Under the pieces are notes generated by a model. It ran no database searches and was not told where the DNA came from. It saw only the letters and a program-made list of their open reading frames with translations. From Psococerastis gibbosa (taxonomy: Eukaryota; Arthropoda; Insecta; Psocodea; Psocidae), in contig OZ020490.1 in assembly GCA_963971405.1 (NCBI GenBank), forward strand, positions 24,701,464 through 24,765,463: a DNA stretch of 64,000 bases, given 5' to 3'. Made by a program: the position numbers and the translations under genes. Of this stretch, positions 43,984 through 55,389 are shown one piece after another (position 1 is the stretch's first letter; each line of letters opens with the position of its first letter).

Positions 43984-44580
43984 ATAAACCCTTTTATTTT
44001 ATATTGTTATATTTTATTCTTGTCACGTGTCATGTTGGGGTTTATTCAGAATTATTTAATCTTATTTTATTTATTAAAAATCTATATGGAAAATCAGCCT
44101 GTCCCGATAAAATGGAAATTTAAGTTATTGTACGTACTTATCCATATATTGAGTAAGCCGGACGTAAGCAATAACGGCGGCGTCTTCACCAAGTAGATGT
44201 ACGTGTGGATTCAAAATCGTTGTGTTAACAGCCATACAATTCTTGCCAAGCACTGTAATCAGATAACAGAAGTAAATTAATTCCCAAAATGTCAGCACTG
44301 CAGCTCAAATAATTATAAATCTTGTTTAGTTTTGATAGCATTGCCTAGTTTATTAAATAGGAGTACCCACGCACGGGCTATTTGTCAACGTCGATTTTCA
44401 CAGAAATTAACAATAATGATTCACTCTTCTATATGGTCAAACAGACCATAACCCACATTTCTAAACACTATCAGTCCTTTGGCGGGCTATGTAGCTAAAA
44501 ATTATAATTAAATACAAACCAAAAGTTGACCTAGTACACGTGTTTGAGCTGGACACAATAGTACGTTATCGTATAGTATA
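43984..44580. other. No gene; scrap of CAG-family arm
   Basis: One CAG-family scrap at about 44024-44056 (TCACGTGTCATGTTGGGG). Otherwise AT-rich spacer. Confidence 0.45.
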
Positions 44581-44777
44581 GTCCACGCAAAATGAGAAAG
44601 GTATGGACATGGAATGTTTTGATCCTGTGCAACACTATAAAAATATTCCTTGCACAATTTTTGTTATGCCTTGCATCCAATGCAACAAGGTAACACAAAA
44701 TGGCGCAAGGAATATTTTTATAGTGTTGCAAAGGATCAAAACATTCCATGTCTATACTTTTCTCATTTTGTGTGGAC
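44581..44777. mobile_element. TA-flanked hairpin MITE (mariner-like)
   Basis: TA at 44579-44580 and 44778-44779. Arms of about 90 bp pair nearly perfectly (GTCCACGCAAAATGAGAAAG with its inverse, and GGAATGTTTTGATCCT). Only a loop of about 15 bases is unpaired. No ORF is conserved. Confidence 0.88.
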
Positions 44778-44954
44778 TACACCTATCTGCGTACCGTTTT
44801 CGAAGTAGAACTTGTGGAAGTCCATTCCCTCTACGAGGTTGCCCAGAGCTTCGGGCTCGAATGATGTTAGATGAGGATCACAAATTTTTCTGAAAAACAA
44901 GAAGTTTTAGATATTTTTAGAGATAATCACGTAGGCAACTGAATACACTTCATC

Positions 44955-45045
44955 TTCTTCTTACTCTTCCCCCTTAGTGTCTCCTGTCGCGTGGTGAATA
45001 GAGACTCATACAAGTACAAACAAGCTACCAACTAAGCCAACAGAC
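44955..45045 (-). repeat. SINE-G fragment, degenerate
   Basis: Weak match to the SINE-G head region inverted: GTGGTGAATAGAGACTC, TACAAGTACAAACAAGCTAC. Confidence 0.4.
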
Positions 45046-45885
45046 AGAAATATTGTTATTCAAGTCATCTTGGCGCTAACGTTCTGTGATCTATTTGAAG
45101 ACCATATCGTGACTGGCTATGCAGGTTATCAATCATTGATTTGCTAAATTTTTAAAGTCCGCATCGTCTTGTAAGCTAAACATAACAAAAAAAAAATGTT
45201 TTTCACACAACAGACACTTAAAAACATAACCACGTGTCAAAAGGCGCTATTAAATGCGCAACAGTTTTTCCCCTATCCTGCAAAAGCAGTGGAAAGTCAC
45301 TTACGCAGTTTTGCATAGTCAGCGACTATATAGGATTTATATGCCCAACATATGGTGAAGATTTTATTTTACGACCCTTGTTGGAGAGGAGGTGGGTTGG
45401 GCCTTATGTTGGATAGTTAAGGTAGAAATTCAAAATACTCAGTAGGTAACTTACGTGTATCCTTCAAAATTGCCAGTGTTTATGGCCTCAATAAGTTGTT
45501 CTGTCATCTTAATAATCTCGGTCTTGCGTGCTGCAAAAAACACGAATAAAATTAGAACCAATCAATGAAAAAACAATACAGTGCGTAAAAATCCCGTTTA
45601 TCACCAGAAAATTAAGTAAAAATTTAAAACCTAATAATCAAACTAAATTTCAGTATGAAACCTCCATATTTTCTTGGAAAGACTACCACAATTTCAACTA
45701 GCTAAAAAATTTCGATTTTTTGGAACAAAGACGATTTAAATTCACACACTGTTTGATCACATTGTGTCGTTCACAAGACAGGCTAAGAAACAATTGGCAC
45801 CAATTTTCCAATCTTGATGAATGTTCGACGAAGACATGGCAAATATAGGTGAAATATTTACAGCAAACAACTTATAGCAGAGAAT
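45046..45885. other. No gene recognised
   Basis: AT-rich. An ORF at 45234-45416 shows no motif. Confidence 0.45.
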
Positions 45886-46190
45886 GTGGTCAGGGGACAT
45901 AAAATACGAGACATCTAGGTGTATTTAGGTTAAATACATGAATATTGCAGATGGTAGGAGGTGGGGACGAGACATCTAGATAGATTTAGGGTAACTAAAT
46001 TAATATAACAGATGGGGAAGAGAAAAAATGGACAGTGTATCACGTATACTTTACGCACAACTACAGAACACAATGAAAACTATGAATTACATGTACTATA
46101 AGCATATATACAACACGTAAGAGGGGTGATGGTACACAAGACATCTAGGGCAAATAAAATAATACAACAAATAGTGATGAAGAATTAATA
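45886..46190. repeat. Degenerate tandem repeat, GAGACATCTAG unit
   Basis: Three diverged units share GACATCTAGG(T/A), ATTTAGG(G/T)TAA, AATATxxCAGATGG and a GGTGGGGACGAG-like start. Unit spacing is about 75, then about 160 bases. Confidence 0.6.
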
Positions 46191-46575
46191 TGGGGAAAAG
46201 CCTATGTTGCAATACAGCACATAAGGAAATTTATATATAGAGGTCCCTTTCCCCACTGAAAAGCCTGGGAGAAAATTTAATAAATAAGTCTTGCCATATT
46301 AAAAAAAAAAGAATGTAGGTCTATGTTAGAAAACAATGGGGTAATATATAAAGTTATAAAGGGATTTCTATTGTCAGAATTTCCACCAGCAGGCTTACTA
46401 TGGCGATTATTCCTCATCTTAACATGAGATTAAAGATAATTTTTAGAATGGAAAGCATTCAAAATTGGCTTGTTTACATTTTTAACCCCAACAATAATAT
46501 AAGTTATTACTAAACGACATAGTAGGCCCTCAGAGCCTAGCATGAAATAATATGGTCACTACGAACACAACTTAA

Positions 46576-46699
46576 AGAAAGTTTCGCTCTGAATTGGGAC
46601 TAGGGTTTTCAGTGCTGTATAATACAATAGTACTTAGTAAATATTTTCTATTATACAGTACTGAAACACCGACTCCCAATTCACGGCGAAACTTTCTGT
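46576..46699. mobile_element. Hairpin element, AGAAAGTTTCGC type
   Basis: Inverted arms of about 50 bp: AGAAAGTTTCGC, TGAATTGGGA, TTTCAGTxCTGTATAATA in both directions. It ends 22 bases before MITE C. Single copy seen. Confidence 0.72.
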
Positions 46700-46720
46700 G
46701 CCAACAGTAAGCTTTGCTTC

Positions 46721-46874
46721 GGCGGGTATTCCACTGGTCAATTTTCCCGTCAAATGTGATTAAAAAGAGTCTGCTACCATATTATAACTTAATTTATAAT
46801 AGATAAGTTATAATATGGTAGCAAACTGTTTTTAATTACATTTGACGGGAAAATTGACCAGTGGAATACCCACC
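46721..46874. mobile_element. Harbinger-like MITE family C
   Basis: The arms GGCGGGTATTCCACTGGTCA and TGACCAGTGGAATACCCACC pair nearly throughout. The inner part has GTCTGCTACCATATTATAAC and its inverse, as in family B. Flanks TTC and TAC, so no clear duplication survives. Confidence 0.82.
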
Positions 46875-47080
46875 TACGATAAGTTGATCCAACGCTGATT
46901 TCTCCCCCTAATCAACCAAGCTACTATTTGCAACTGAGTCTTAAGTTAACACACCTCTTTCTCCAAAGAAAACTTAGCTAAGCTTTCCCAAAATGTCTTG
47001 TTAATTATTATATACGTACGTTATATAAAGTTTGTACGCATGCGTAACGCAATTGTGACGTTGATGGTTCCTATCCGTAA

Positions 47081-47461
47081 GGCGCCCATTCCACCGACCG
47101 GCTAGGGCTATTTACACAAACAGTGACGTGGTAGCAGACATTCAAGACATAGGCGGGGTTCCCACCGACCTCGCATTGCAGAATTGACGGAAATGTTTAT
47201 TTTCCTCTATGCCATAGTTAAAATTGATCAATGATCATACAGTAAAATCACAAACAAACTAAAATTAAAAAAATGGCGTCATGGGATATGTTAATTACAA
47301 GCATTTTAATAGATTTCTATAAAAAGAAAAATTCTAATTTCCGTCAATGCCATTTGCATTCTGCAATGCGAGGTCGGTGGAAACGCCACCTAAGTCTTGA
47401 ATGTCTGCTACCACGTCACCGTTTTTGTAAATAGCCCTAGCCGGTCGGTGGAATGGGCGCC
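47081..47461. mobile_element. Harbinger-like MITE family A, copy A3
   Basis: GGCGCCCATTCCACCGACCG at the left and CGGTCGGTGGAATGGGCGCC at the right are perfect inverses. Flanks TAA and TTC. Same orientation as A1. Confidence 0.88.
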
Positions 47462-47730
47462 TTCGACTAGCCCTGAGGTTCGCGTTACTCCAGTCACGCT
47501 CAATTCATTTACATTGTGCGGTCGCGATTGAAAAAAGATGATACCCCAACAAAATTACGGATCTACTATCTAATTTAGGTATAGGTACGCAGGCAGGCAC
47601 TAACAGACACTTAGGACTTAACATCATTGGGCGAATATTATTAAGACTTGGTGTCAGAGTTTTAAAATAATTGAGGACCCACCAGAGCCAAAAACGCGTT
47701 ATACTACACTTGGAAATTATTATATCGATA

Positions 47731-47955
47731 CCTTAATTCGCACACCACATAAATCCAAAACTGGCGAAAACGAGATATTGATATCCACACGTTCAGAAAA
47801 AAAAAATCCCTTTCAACTGGCATTTAAAACACTTTAAATATCAAGAAAAAATTGCTTTGCGTTGTTATAGCCGATATAGAAAATAGTGATTTAATGAATT
47901 TTTAATTTCTCCTGAATAGTTGCGATTTTGGATTTATGTGGTTTGCGAATTAAGG
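47731..47955. mobile_element. TA-flanked MITE, CCTTAATTCGCA type
   Basis: TA at 47729-47730 and 47956-47957. The ends CCTTAATTCGCA and TGCGAATTAAGG are perfect inverses, followed by CCACATAAATCCAAAA in each arm. 225 bp, no ORF. Confidence 0.82.
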
Positions 47956-47957
47956 TA

Positions 47958-48599
47958 AAAATTAAATTTCACATGAAATACTGACCGCAGAGCTACTGTA
48001 TTATCAAGGTGTCATACAATAGAAGAAATGTTCGTACACATATTGATACAACGATTGGCCATTAAGGGAAATAGCCGGAAACAAATTAAAATGAGCGCAC
48101 ATAATCAAGCCGGTTACTGACTATTACCTTACAATTATATCAAAATGCAGAGGAACATTTCTTATATTATCTGCACAGACCTCATTGATGGAAATGGTTG
48201 ACGGTAACGCGCACAACTCTTATGTTCCAAGTGTCAATAATGTTCCCCTATAACATAGACTGCCCCCATTGACAGTCCCTAAGCCATAATTTTTAGTCAA
48301 GACTCTAACAGCCTCGTCTGTCTCTAGCTTAGAGGTGTTTCAAGGGTAGTTTCTCAGAGGGCGAGACTGGACATAAATACAAAGAAAAATTAAGCATTTG
48401 AAACTTAAATTTGCCAGGAAAACTATTAAAAAAAATTCAACGAAATTCATGGATTTTTTTTGCATCATAAAGATGTATACATTTTTAAGGCAGAAATTTT
48501 ATTACACTTTACAGATGCCCCCCCCCCCCCGAAATCTGATGTGTTTATGGAATTTTTCTTCTTTTATAAAATTTACTAAGCATGTTAATCAATACAGAT
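47958..48599. other. No gene; C-run
   Basis: AT-rich spacer with a C-run at about 48517-48530 beside CAGATGC, also seen as GGGGGGGCATCTGC at 5311-5325. Confidence 0.45.
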
Positions 48600-48870
48600 T
48601 TAGTCTATTCAAATTGTAGAAGACCATTTCGTACATCACATTTTAAGACATTTCTAATTTTAGGTCCAGCAGTTCTATCATGAAAGTTACTGGGGTTCAT
48701 AGAAAAACCAGAAACAAATTAAAATACACTATATTAAGACAAATAAATTAGTCTTCTACAACTTAGACCAATTCAACTGTCATGAAAGAACTGCTGTACT
48801 TAAAATTAAAAATACCACAACCTATATACAAACTAAATAGTCTTCTACAAACTGAACAGCCTAAATCTGT
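48600..48870. repeat. Remnant of TTAA-type foldback
   Basis: TTGTAGAAGACCATTTCGTAC and a decayed inverse near 48740-48780 (TTAGTCTTCTACAACTTAG) recall the arms of 36347-36729. Termini not found. Confidence 0.5.
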
Positions 48871-48872
48871 AA

Positions 48873-49468
48873 GGCGGCAATTCCACCGGCGAATTTACTT
48901 CATTAGTGATTTGAGATTTTTTGTTTGTTTTGTTTTAAGGAGACTATATAGAGACTTAACTTATCTATTATAAATTAAGTTATAATATGGTAGAGACTTA
49001 TTCATTGTTAAAATTAACTTTGTATAGTTTTACGAATAAAATTAAATTAAAAATTCACAACCGGTTTCGGCTCACGCCATCGTCAAGTGCGATTGAAAAC
49101 AGATAAAACCAAAGGTATGCAAGCTATTTTAGCTTGCCTACCTTTTGTATTTTAGCTTGCATACCTTTTGTTTTATCTGTTTTCAATCGCACTTGACGAT
49201 GGCGCGAGCCGAAACCGGTTGTGAATTTTTAATTTAATTTTATTCGTAAAACTATACAAAGTTAATTTTAACAATGAGTGACAGCAAGTTTTACAAAGTT
49301 ACTAAGGAGACTATTATGTTTATTAGAGACTTATTAATGATGTCTGCTACCATATTATAACTTAATTTATAATAGATAAGTTACGTATTACATAATAGTT
49401 TCCTTAAAACAAAACAAACAAAAATTTGAAATCACAAATGAAGTAAATTCGCCGATGGAATTACCGCC
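48873..49468. mobile_element. Harbinger-like MITE family B, copy B3 (interrupted)
   Basis: The ends GGCGGCAATTCCACCGGCGA and GCCGATGGAATTACCGCC, flanks TAA and TTA. It is split by a 274-bp hairpin at 49003-49276 and also has part of its left arm repeated after that hairpin (GGAGACTATTATG). Confidence 0.85.
49003..49276. mobile_element. Near-perfect hairpin nested in MITE B3
   Basis: Inverted arms of about 120 bp: CATTGTTAAAATTAACTTTG, ACAACCGGTTTCGGCTC, CGCCATCGTCAAGTGCGATT and GAAAACAGATAAAAC in each arm. Arms differ at very few positions. Must be younger than B3. Confidence 0.88.
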
Positions 49469-49516
49469 TTATATCTTGCTTAGTAAGTTAATAACAAATC
49501 AACATGCCATAAAAAC

Positions 49517-49700
49517 ATGAGGTGTGACGTTCTACATCCAATATATATTGGGTGTAGTAGCCTACCAACGTTTTATGTGGATTTGGCAAAAAAATGTCAA
49601 GTCTCTCCCATGTATAGGGTCTCTAACAGGCACGTACCTGGGCACTGGGACGTAAGTGAGACTTGTGACCACGTCTTATTATTCGGGCAGACGATCCGTA
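49517..49700 (+). pseudogene. Possible LINE knuckle scrap
   Basis: RHVPGHWDVSETCDHVLLFG recalls the C-x-H-x-L-L-x-C end of LINE ORF2 knuckles, but key cysteines are missing. Weak. Confidence 0.25.
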
Positions 49701-49864
49701 TTTCTAGTCGTGTGGCAAAAAAAAATTATGTTCAAGCCCAAAATTAACAAAACATCCAAGTGCTATGAAACAGCAACTCTTAAAGTCAGCTTAATATATT
49801 GTCACATGTTCACAATTATTCATCTATTGGTAAAGGTTGATTTTTTATTGTTCTTCTTAAAAAG

Positions 49865-50030
49865 GGTTAATCGTGTACAAACAATTTAATGAATGTATCC
49901 GATTAAACTCATCAAACGCCTCACTAAGTAACCTAACAGGTACTTGTGTCGAGTTAAGACACATCTCCGATCGCAAGGTATGTTGAGACTCGCACAAGTA
50001 CGAGCACGCTACCACCTTGCCACCGAAGTG
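49865..50030 (-). repeat. SINE-G copy 5
   Basis: Inverse of the 43083 copy, nearly full length: CGTGTACAAACAATTTAATG, CCGATCGCAAGGTATG, CTCGCACAAGTACGAGCACG, ACCTTGCCACCGAAGT. Confidence 0.72.
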
Positions 50031-50935
50031 TGTAATGCAACATTATTTATCAAAGGGTAAGTTGAACTAACATTGCCTGCTGGGTTAATAACCATTATAG
50101 GTAGGGGTGTCACAGTCATCGAACATTCGAATCTTCAAGGTGATTTGATTTACTCAATAATTCAGAGCATAATACAAGAGCAATGAGCAAATCCTCCAGA
50201 AACCAACAGTCCTTCTCAAGACTAAGTCTGATGATGGGAGTAGCACCCACTCTCGCGACGTCACCCCCCTTCCCTTGAAAAGGGGTCTAATTGTTCGATG
50301 ACTGTGAAGACCCTGCCTCTAATAACTATTAACACATCAGTCAATGTAAGTCCAACGAACCCTTTGTAGGCGATTCTTTACAACATGGCATAAAGACTTA
50401 CTGCAGCTACCACGCATAGTCCATCCAAGTAATCAAAAGCAACAAAAATAGCAAAAAATGCCGCAAAAACGCACAAAGGTAAACAAGCTAGCAGTATTAT
50501 TATGACTACTTGAATAGGCTAAACAGCTAGCTAGCATGAGGGTAAGTAAGCTTTGTGTCAGCTTGTGTCAGCTATCCCTTTTGGTCCTGCCTTGGTCACC
50601 TTTAATAGTTTGTATTGTAATTTCTACGCTAGTTCTAGACAAATTACTTTAATAAAGTTGTAGATAACTGGTGAATTTCACGTACATGTATGTTGACATT
50701 GATGGAAAAACCACATGGATAGTTAAAAATTCCCTATCATGCAATGCATTGTTCATAGAAAACTTAAAGGGCTCAATTTGTACAACTTGCATAGATAATT
50801 AAACATGGCATAAACAACTGTCAGAACATGGATAAATTTTTAGATACGGTATTAATTAATATATAATATATTATACTATTATACTTATGAATGAAATTGT
50901 CTCCTTCGTAACTTTGTAATATTTCGAACACATTA
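50031..50935. other. No gene recognised
   Basis: AT-rich spacer; no coding or repeat family seen. Confidence 0.45.
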
Positions 50936-51075
50936 TAATAAAAGTTAACTTAATACAATATTACACAAAAAACACATATACAATTATATGTCATAACCTG
51001 TTTCGACTATTCGTCGGGTTCTGACATAATTTTATATGTTTTTTGTGTAATATTTTATTAAGTTAACTTTTATGA
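50936..51075. mobile_element. Hairpin with GGTTTCGAC-like loop
   Basis: Arms AAAAGTTAACTTAATA and its inverse, then TATTACACAAAAAACA / TGTTTTTTGTGTAATA. The loop contains AACCTGTTTCGACTATTCG, resembling the AACCGGTTTCGG motif of the 49003 hairpin. Confidence 0.7.
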
Positions 51076-51429
51076 TAATTATTATACTTGACATTCCTAA
51101 CTACTGCAGTGGCAAAGGCGAATTTAATTATTTCTAATTTCATTGCAATAGAACCGTGGGTTGACCAATCAAATTTGAAGCTTCTGACTTTTAGATGTGA
51201 TAAATTATATCTGGAATCATAATCTGTCTCATAGCACATGGAATCGGAACAAAATGAGAACATACAAAGCGAGTATGTCATTGCAAACTAAGCTGCGTAA
51301 CGTAGAATAAAATTTAGATTAGTATCCAAACTAAAACCAAGTTCATAAACTTACAATTGACACAAGAGGATGGAAAAATAATTTGCACTCCAAAATCCAT
51401 CGTTTTTATCGACTCATTATTTTTTATTC

Positions 51430-52320
51430 AATAATTATTAACAATGCAAGTTCATAAAGATTTAGTTCATTTAAGTTCATACATCATATAATGGGGTATT
51501 TTTAATTTTTAGTACTGTACTGTAATTTTTCATTAAAATTATTGGAAACTAAAACTTGAGGTAAAATAAAATTAAGGGCAAACCGGAGTCACCGATATTC
51601 CATTTCTGTGCAAACTTCAATTTCTCATGAAATATGGAACGCAGAACAATGAAAAAATTCTGTGAAGAATTTTTTATCCTAATTTTGATATATAGTATGT
51701 TGCCATCATCAATACCGATCGGCTATAGTTAGTGAACTTGATAGGCAAAAAATAACGGTCACTCAGGAGTTCAAGTTGAAGGAGTTCATCAATTGTGGCG
51801 AATTGGGGTTAGTTAAGGCCACATACTATACATCAAAATTAGGAGAAAAAATTCTTCTTGCAATTCAGCATTTTTTCATTGTTCTGCGTTCCATATTTCA
51901 TGAGAAATTGAAGTTTGAACAGAAAATGGAATATGGGCGACTCCGGTTGGCCCTCAATGGAAAATCAAAAAACACAAAAAAATAAAAAATACCCTATTAA
52001 ATGTAGCATCAAAGTAACATCTTGAATGGATTAAATCTTGAATTACAGAATTAAATAAACATATTTAAAAAATTTAATTGTAGGGTGCCAATTTTCAACG
52101 TAGCATAAAGATCTTGTCAAAGTTGGAGAAGACTATTTCATGCATCATGTTAAAATATATTTCAACTTTTGATGTTTTTTCATAAAATATTGGGGACTAA
52201 AATTTCATGGAAAAATCATAACACCAAAAATTAAAAAAAAAATTGAATGATGCATGAAATGTCCAGTCTTAAGCAACATGAATAGAATCTGTAATAACGT
52301 GAGTGGTAATTTGAATAAAA
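51430..52320. repeat. Decayed TTAA-type foldback arms, two sets
   Basis: Near 51475-51510 (TTCATACATCATATAATGGGG) and 52125-52160 (GAGAAGACTATTTCATGCATC) with inverse pieces near 51985 and 52250. Borders cannot be set. ORF 51776-51985 lies in it and is not called a gene. Confidence 0.5.
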
Positions 52321-52625
52321 ATAATTCGGAGTGCCCCTTGTCATATAAGGCTCCTCAGCCTTCTGAGTGAGTGAGATACATGTGATATGGATCAGATGTT
52401 GTGACTTTACGTTTTATACACAAAAATTAAGTGTATGAACATGGCTCAAAGTTCCTGTCTAAAACTTGAATAATAATTTTCGAAAGTTAATAAATTTGGA
52501 AGAGAAAAAAGTCCTAATTATACTACTTAAAATAAGCTTGCTTGCAATTAGCTTCACTAGTTTATACAACTTTATAGCCTAGGATTTCTGGGACATCTAC
52601 GATACAAAAAACAATAACCCTAAAA

Positions 52626-52794
52626 TAAGGCCGTAACCAGGATTTTTTTTCGGGGGGGTTAGAAATTTCATTGGGTATTGGTGGTTTTTATTTTTCCTCT
52701 CAAAATCAGATTCTATTTAATATGAAGCCTTTCATTTCGGGGGGGGGGGGGGGGGGTTTGAACCCCCAAGAGCCCCCCTTGGCTACGGCCTTGC
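52626..52794. mobile_element. hAT-like element with G-tracts
   Basis: Ends TAAGGCCGTAACCAGG and TTGGCTACGGCCTTG. 8-bp flanks CCCTAAAA (52618-52625) and CCCTTAAA (52795-52802), one mismatch. Inverse of the 4896-5052 element. A run of about 18 G sits at 52739-52757. Confidence 0.8.
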
Positions 52795-52819
52795 CCTTAA
52801 AGTCTTTTCATCCGTCAAT

Positions 52820-53070
52820 TCTTATTTTTAATTTAATTTACTACGTAGGCAGTTGTAAAGGACAACTTCATACACAATATATAAGGAATTTTTAATTTTT
52901 TAATTTATGGTGCTGCCATTTTCAATGAACTTTACAATGAGTGAAATTTTAGTCCTGCGTTAAGCTCATTAAATAATTACAACGCCAAAAATACATAAAT
53001 AAATAATCTATGATATTGTATTGTGTATGAAGTAGTCCTCCACAACTTCCATAGACTTTCTATTTTTAAG
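52820..53070. repeat. Remnant of TTAA-type foldback
   Basis: GTTGTAAAGGACAACTTCATAC near 52850 and TATGAAGTAGTCCTCCACAACT near 53026 form inverted arms like those of 36347-36729, more diverged. Confidence 0.5.
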
Positions 53071-53132
53071 TCTCGCCCCGCAAATATAAGACGTTTATTA
53101 ATATTAACATTATTATAAATCTTTATAACTTC

Positions 53133-53281
53133 GGCGCTTATTCCACCAACGTCAATAGTGATAGTAAATGTAGTATTGATGTGGCAGCAGACATTAAAGA
53201 CAGTCTAAAAATGTCTGCTACCACGTCAATACCACATTATTATTATATTATATCACTATTGACGTTGGTGGAATATGCGCC
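53133..53281. mobile_element. Harbinger-like MITE family D
   Basis: Arms GGCGCTTATTCCACCAACGT and ACGTTGGTGGAATATGCGCC. The centre holds GTGGCAGCAGACATTAAAGAC and ATGTCTGCTACCACGTCAAT as an inverted pair, as in family A. Confidence 0.82.
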
Positions 53282-53359
53282 CTAGGAAGTAAATTAAATA
53301 AAAAATAACAACCGAATAATCCAGGCGTGACGAACAACGTACATTCCAAAACCTCTTAA

Positions 53360-53493
53360 GGCGGGTTTCTACATACGTCAATGGTCAATGGTAAATGTGG
53401 TACTGACGTTTTAGCAGACATTGAAGAAATACTAAAAATGTCTGTTACCACGTCAAAACCATATTTACCATTGACGTATGTGGAAACCCCGCC
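53360..53493. mobile_element. Harbinger-like MITE family E
   Basis: Arms GGCGGGTTTCTACATACGTC and GACGTATGTGGAAACCCCGCC; flanks TAA and TTA. The core AGCAGACATTGAAG and ATGTCTGTTACCACGTCA is the same block as in A-D. 134 bp, the smallest of the set. Confidence 0.85.
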
Positions 53494-53629
53494 TTAAGCT
53501 AATTAAGCACAAATTTTTTAGATCGGAGAAATTTGAATTAAAATGGGGACATCCATGATCTACATCTCAACAATGTCAACACGAAGCAGAGGCTGATCCA
53601 GCACTCGATTTTGGAAGGGGGTTGTTGTT

Positions 53630-53975
53630 GTTGTTTCTAACGCCTGCTTTCAGCATTTCTGCTTTAAGCAACCCTGTCAGCCTGGCGGGGGGAGTGAGTC
53701 TGTTTGTTAACTTGAGGCAACCTATGGGGAGACTCCTTCACCTCGGGGAAAGGGGAGTTGACTAACAGGGTGGACCTCCTGATTATAGTGGATTCCGAAC
53801 CACTTGGGGAACATGGTAAAGTCACACGATTAAATCGGAGGTGACCAGGACTCGACTTATACTGTCTAAGCGCGTTATCATGTCCCACCAGGTTCCGCTG
53901 CCAACGCTGTGCACACTACCAAGTTGCCGCAGTTTGAAACATGCTCTGCTCTAATGGAATCAACATGGTAAGGCC
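53630..53975 (+). repeat. REP-1 dispersed repeat, copy 4
   Basis: Starts near TTGTTGTTGTTTCTAACGC and includes GCAACCCTGTCAGCCTGGCG, GGTGGACCTCCTGATTATAG and CATGCTCTGCTCTAATGGAA. Longest + oriented copy. Confidence 0.82.
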
Positions 53976-54039
53976 GTTGGCGATGGAAGGGGGTAAAGCC
54001 ATGAACCAGCCCCCCTCTCAATGTGTTTTTGTATATATT

Positions 54040-54235
54040 TTTAACAAGATCTTAGTAAATATTACGTAAAACACAAAAAACACGATTGGTTTCGACCATA
54101 TATCATGTGTTTTTGAATCTATTTTTAACAAGATTATAATATCTTAGTATATATTTATATTACATAAAACACAAAAACGCAACCGGTTACTTATGTCATA
54201 TGTTTTTGTATTCCTGAACTAGTTACTTTCTCAGT
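54040..54235. repeat. Short direct duplication with TTTCGAC motif
   Basis: Two units (TTTTTAACAAGATxxTAGTA, then AAAACACAAAAAxACG, ATCATGTGTTTTTG) about 95 bases apart; one has CGATTGGTTTCGACC, the other GCAACCGGTTAC. Related to the hairpins at 49003 and 50936. Confidence 0.55.
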
Positions 54236-54469
54236 TAAAATTTTCGCGTAAGAGGAAGTTTACCATCGACTTTGGCCTCACCTAGATCTATTCAAAATAG
54301 GTTGGTTTACATTTTATACTTAATTTAATACTTAAGTTATAACGATTAGGTTTGTTCAATTAGCCGATGATTATTTCGTACATAGTGCTGAGAGGATTTT
54401 TCTAGTTTTGGTGCAGAGGTTTTTCCATGAAACCGATAAGCGACAGAAATGATAAATTATTGTTTGTTG

Positions 54470-54845
54470 TTTTTCCAACGCATCCTTTCAGCATTTCTGC
54501 TTTTAAGCAACCTTGTCAGCCTGGCAGGGGAAGTGAGTTCCCTAACTTGAGACCCCCTAAGGGCAGACTCCTTTATCTCGGGGAGAAGGGGAATTGACTG
54601 ACAGGGTGGACCTCCTGATTATAGTGGATTCCGAACCACTTGGGGAACATAGTAAATTCACACGATTAATTCGGAGGTGACCAGGACTCGACACGCACAC
54701 AATCTGACTGGTATAGTCTCAGCGCTTAATCATGTCCCACCATGTTCCCCTACCAACGCTTCGACACTACCAAGTTTGCTGCAGTTTCGAACAGACTTTT
54801 TTCTGGAGGATTCTACTTGGTATGGCCATTGGGGGCCTATTGATA
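54470..54845 (+). repeat. REP-1 dispersed repeat, copy 5
   Basis: About 500 bases after copy 4, same orientation; AACCTTGTCAGCCTGGCAGG, GACCTCCTGATTATAGTGGA and TTCGGAGGTGACCAGGAC. Confidence 0.82.
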
Positions 54846-54961
54846 CCCCTCTGGATCCGCCCTTGCTTGGGACGTTATAAAAAAAAATTGCACAGCACAT
54901 CCAAATTTTTCAACAAGCAAGTGGAAGAGAAGACAACGTCTGCTATCGCTATCGCTGAAAC

Positions 54962-55277
54962 CAGGGGTTCCCAAACTTTTTTGTCCGTGGACGACTAGTT
55001 TATTTTATGACTTTCCGTCGACCACCATAGCTGCGACAGGAAAATCGTCAAATTCAAGGATGATTTGTGCCTACAATTACATGCTAATATTTGATTAAAT
55101 GTTTAGGGCTGGTAACGGTTGGATTTTATAATTCATTGCCAAGACTTACTGTATTTTACTTCAAATTTCCAATATATCTGTTAATTTATTCTCTTATTTC
55201 TTACTTTGGTCCGTGGACCACTTGATATATGTCTGTGGACCACCGGTCGTCCATGGACCACAGTTTGGGAGCCCCTG
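54962..55277. mobile_element. hAT-like MITE
   Basis: CAGGGGTTCCCAAACTTTTT at the left and CAGTTTGGGAGCCCCTG at the right. 8-bp flanks GCTGAAAC (54954-54961) and GCTTAAAC (55278-55285), one mismatch. Shares GTCCGTGGACCAC-like subterminal repeats with 3240-3545. Confidence 0.87.
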
Positions 55278-55389
55278 GCTTAAACCAAAAGGCTTGGAAT
55301 ATTCACAAATTGGAAGTAGCTATGAGTTAAACCCTCAGGAGCCAAATATCTGCTAGAATTTTTGGTCACTGTGTTTTTTTTTTCAAAAC

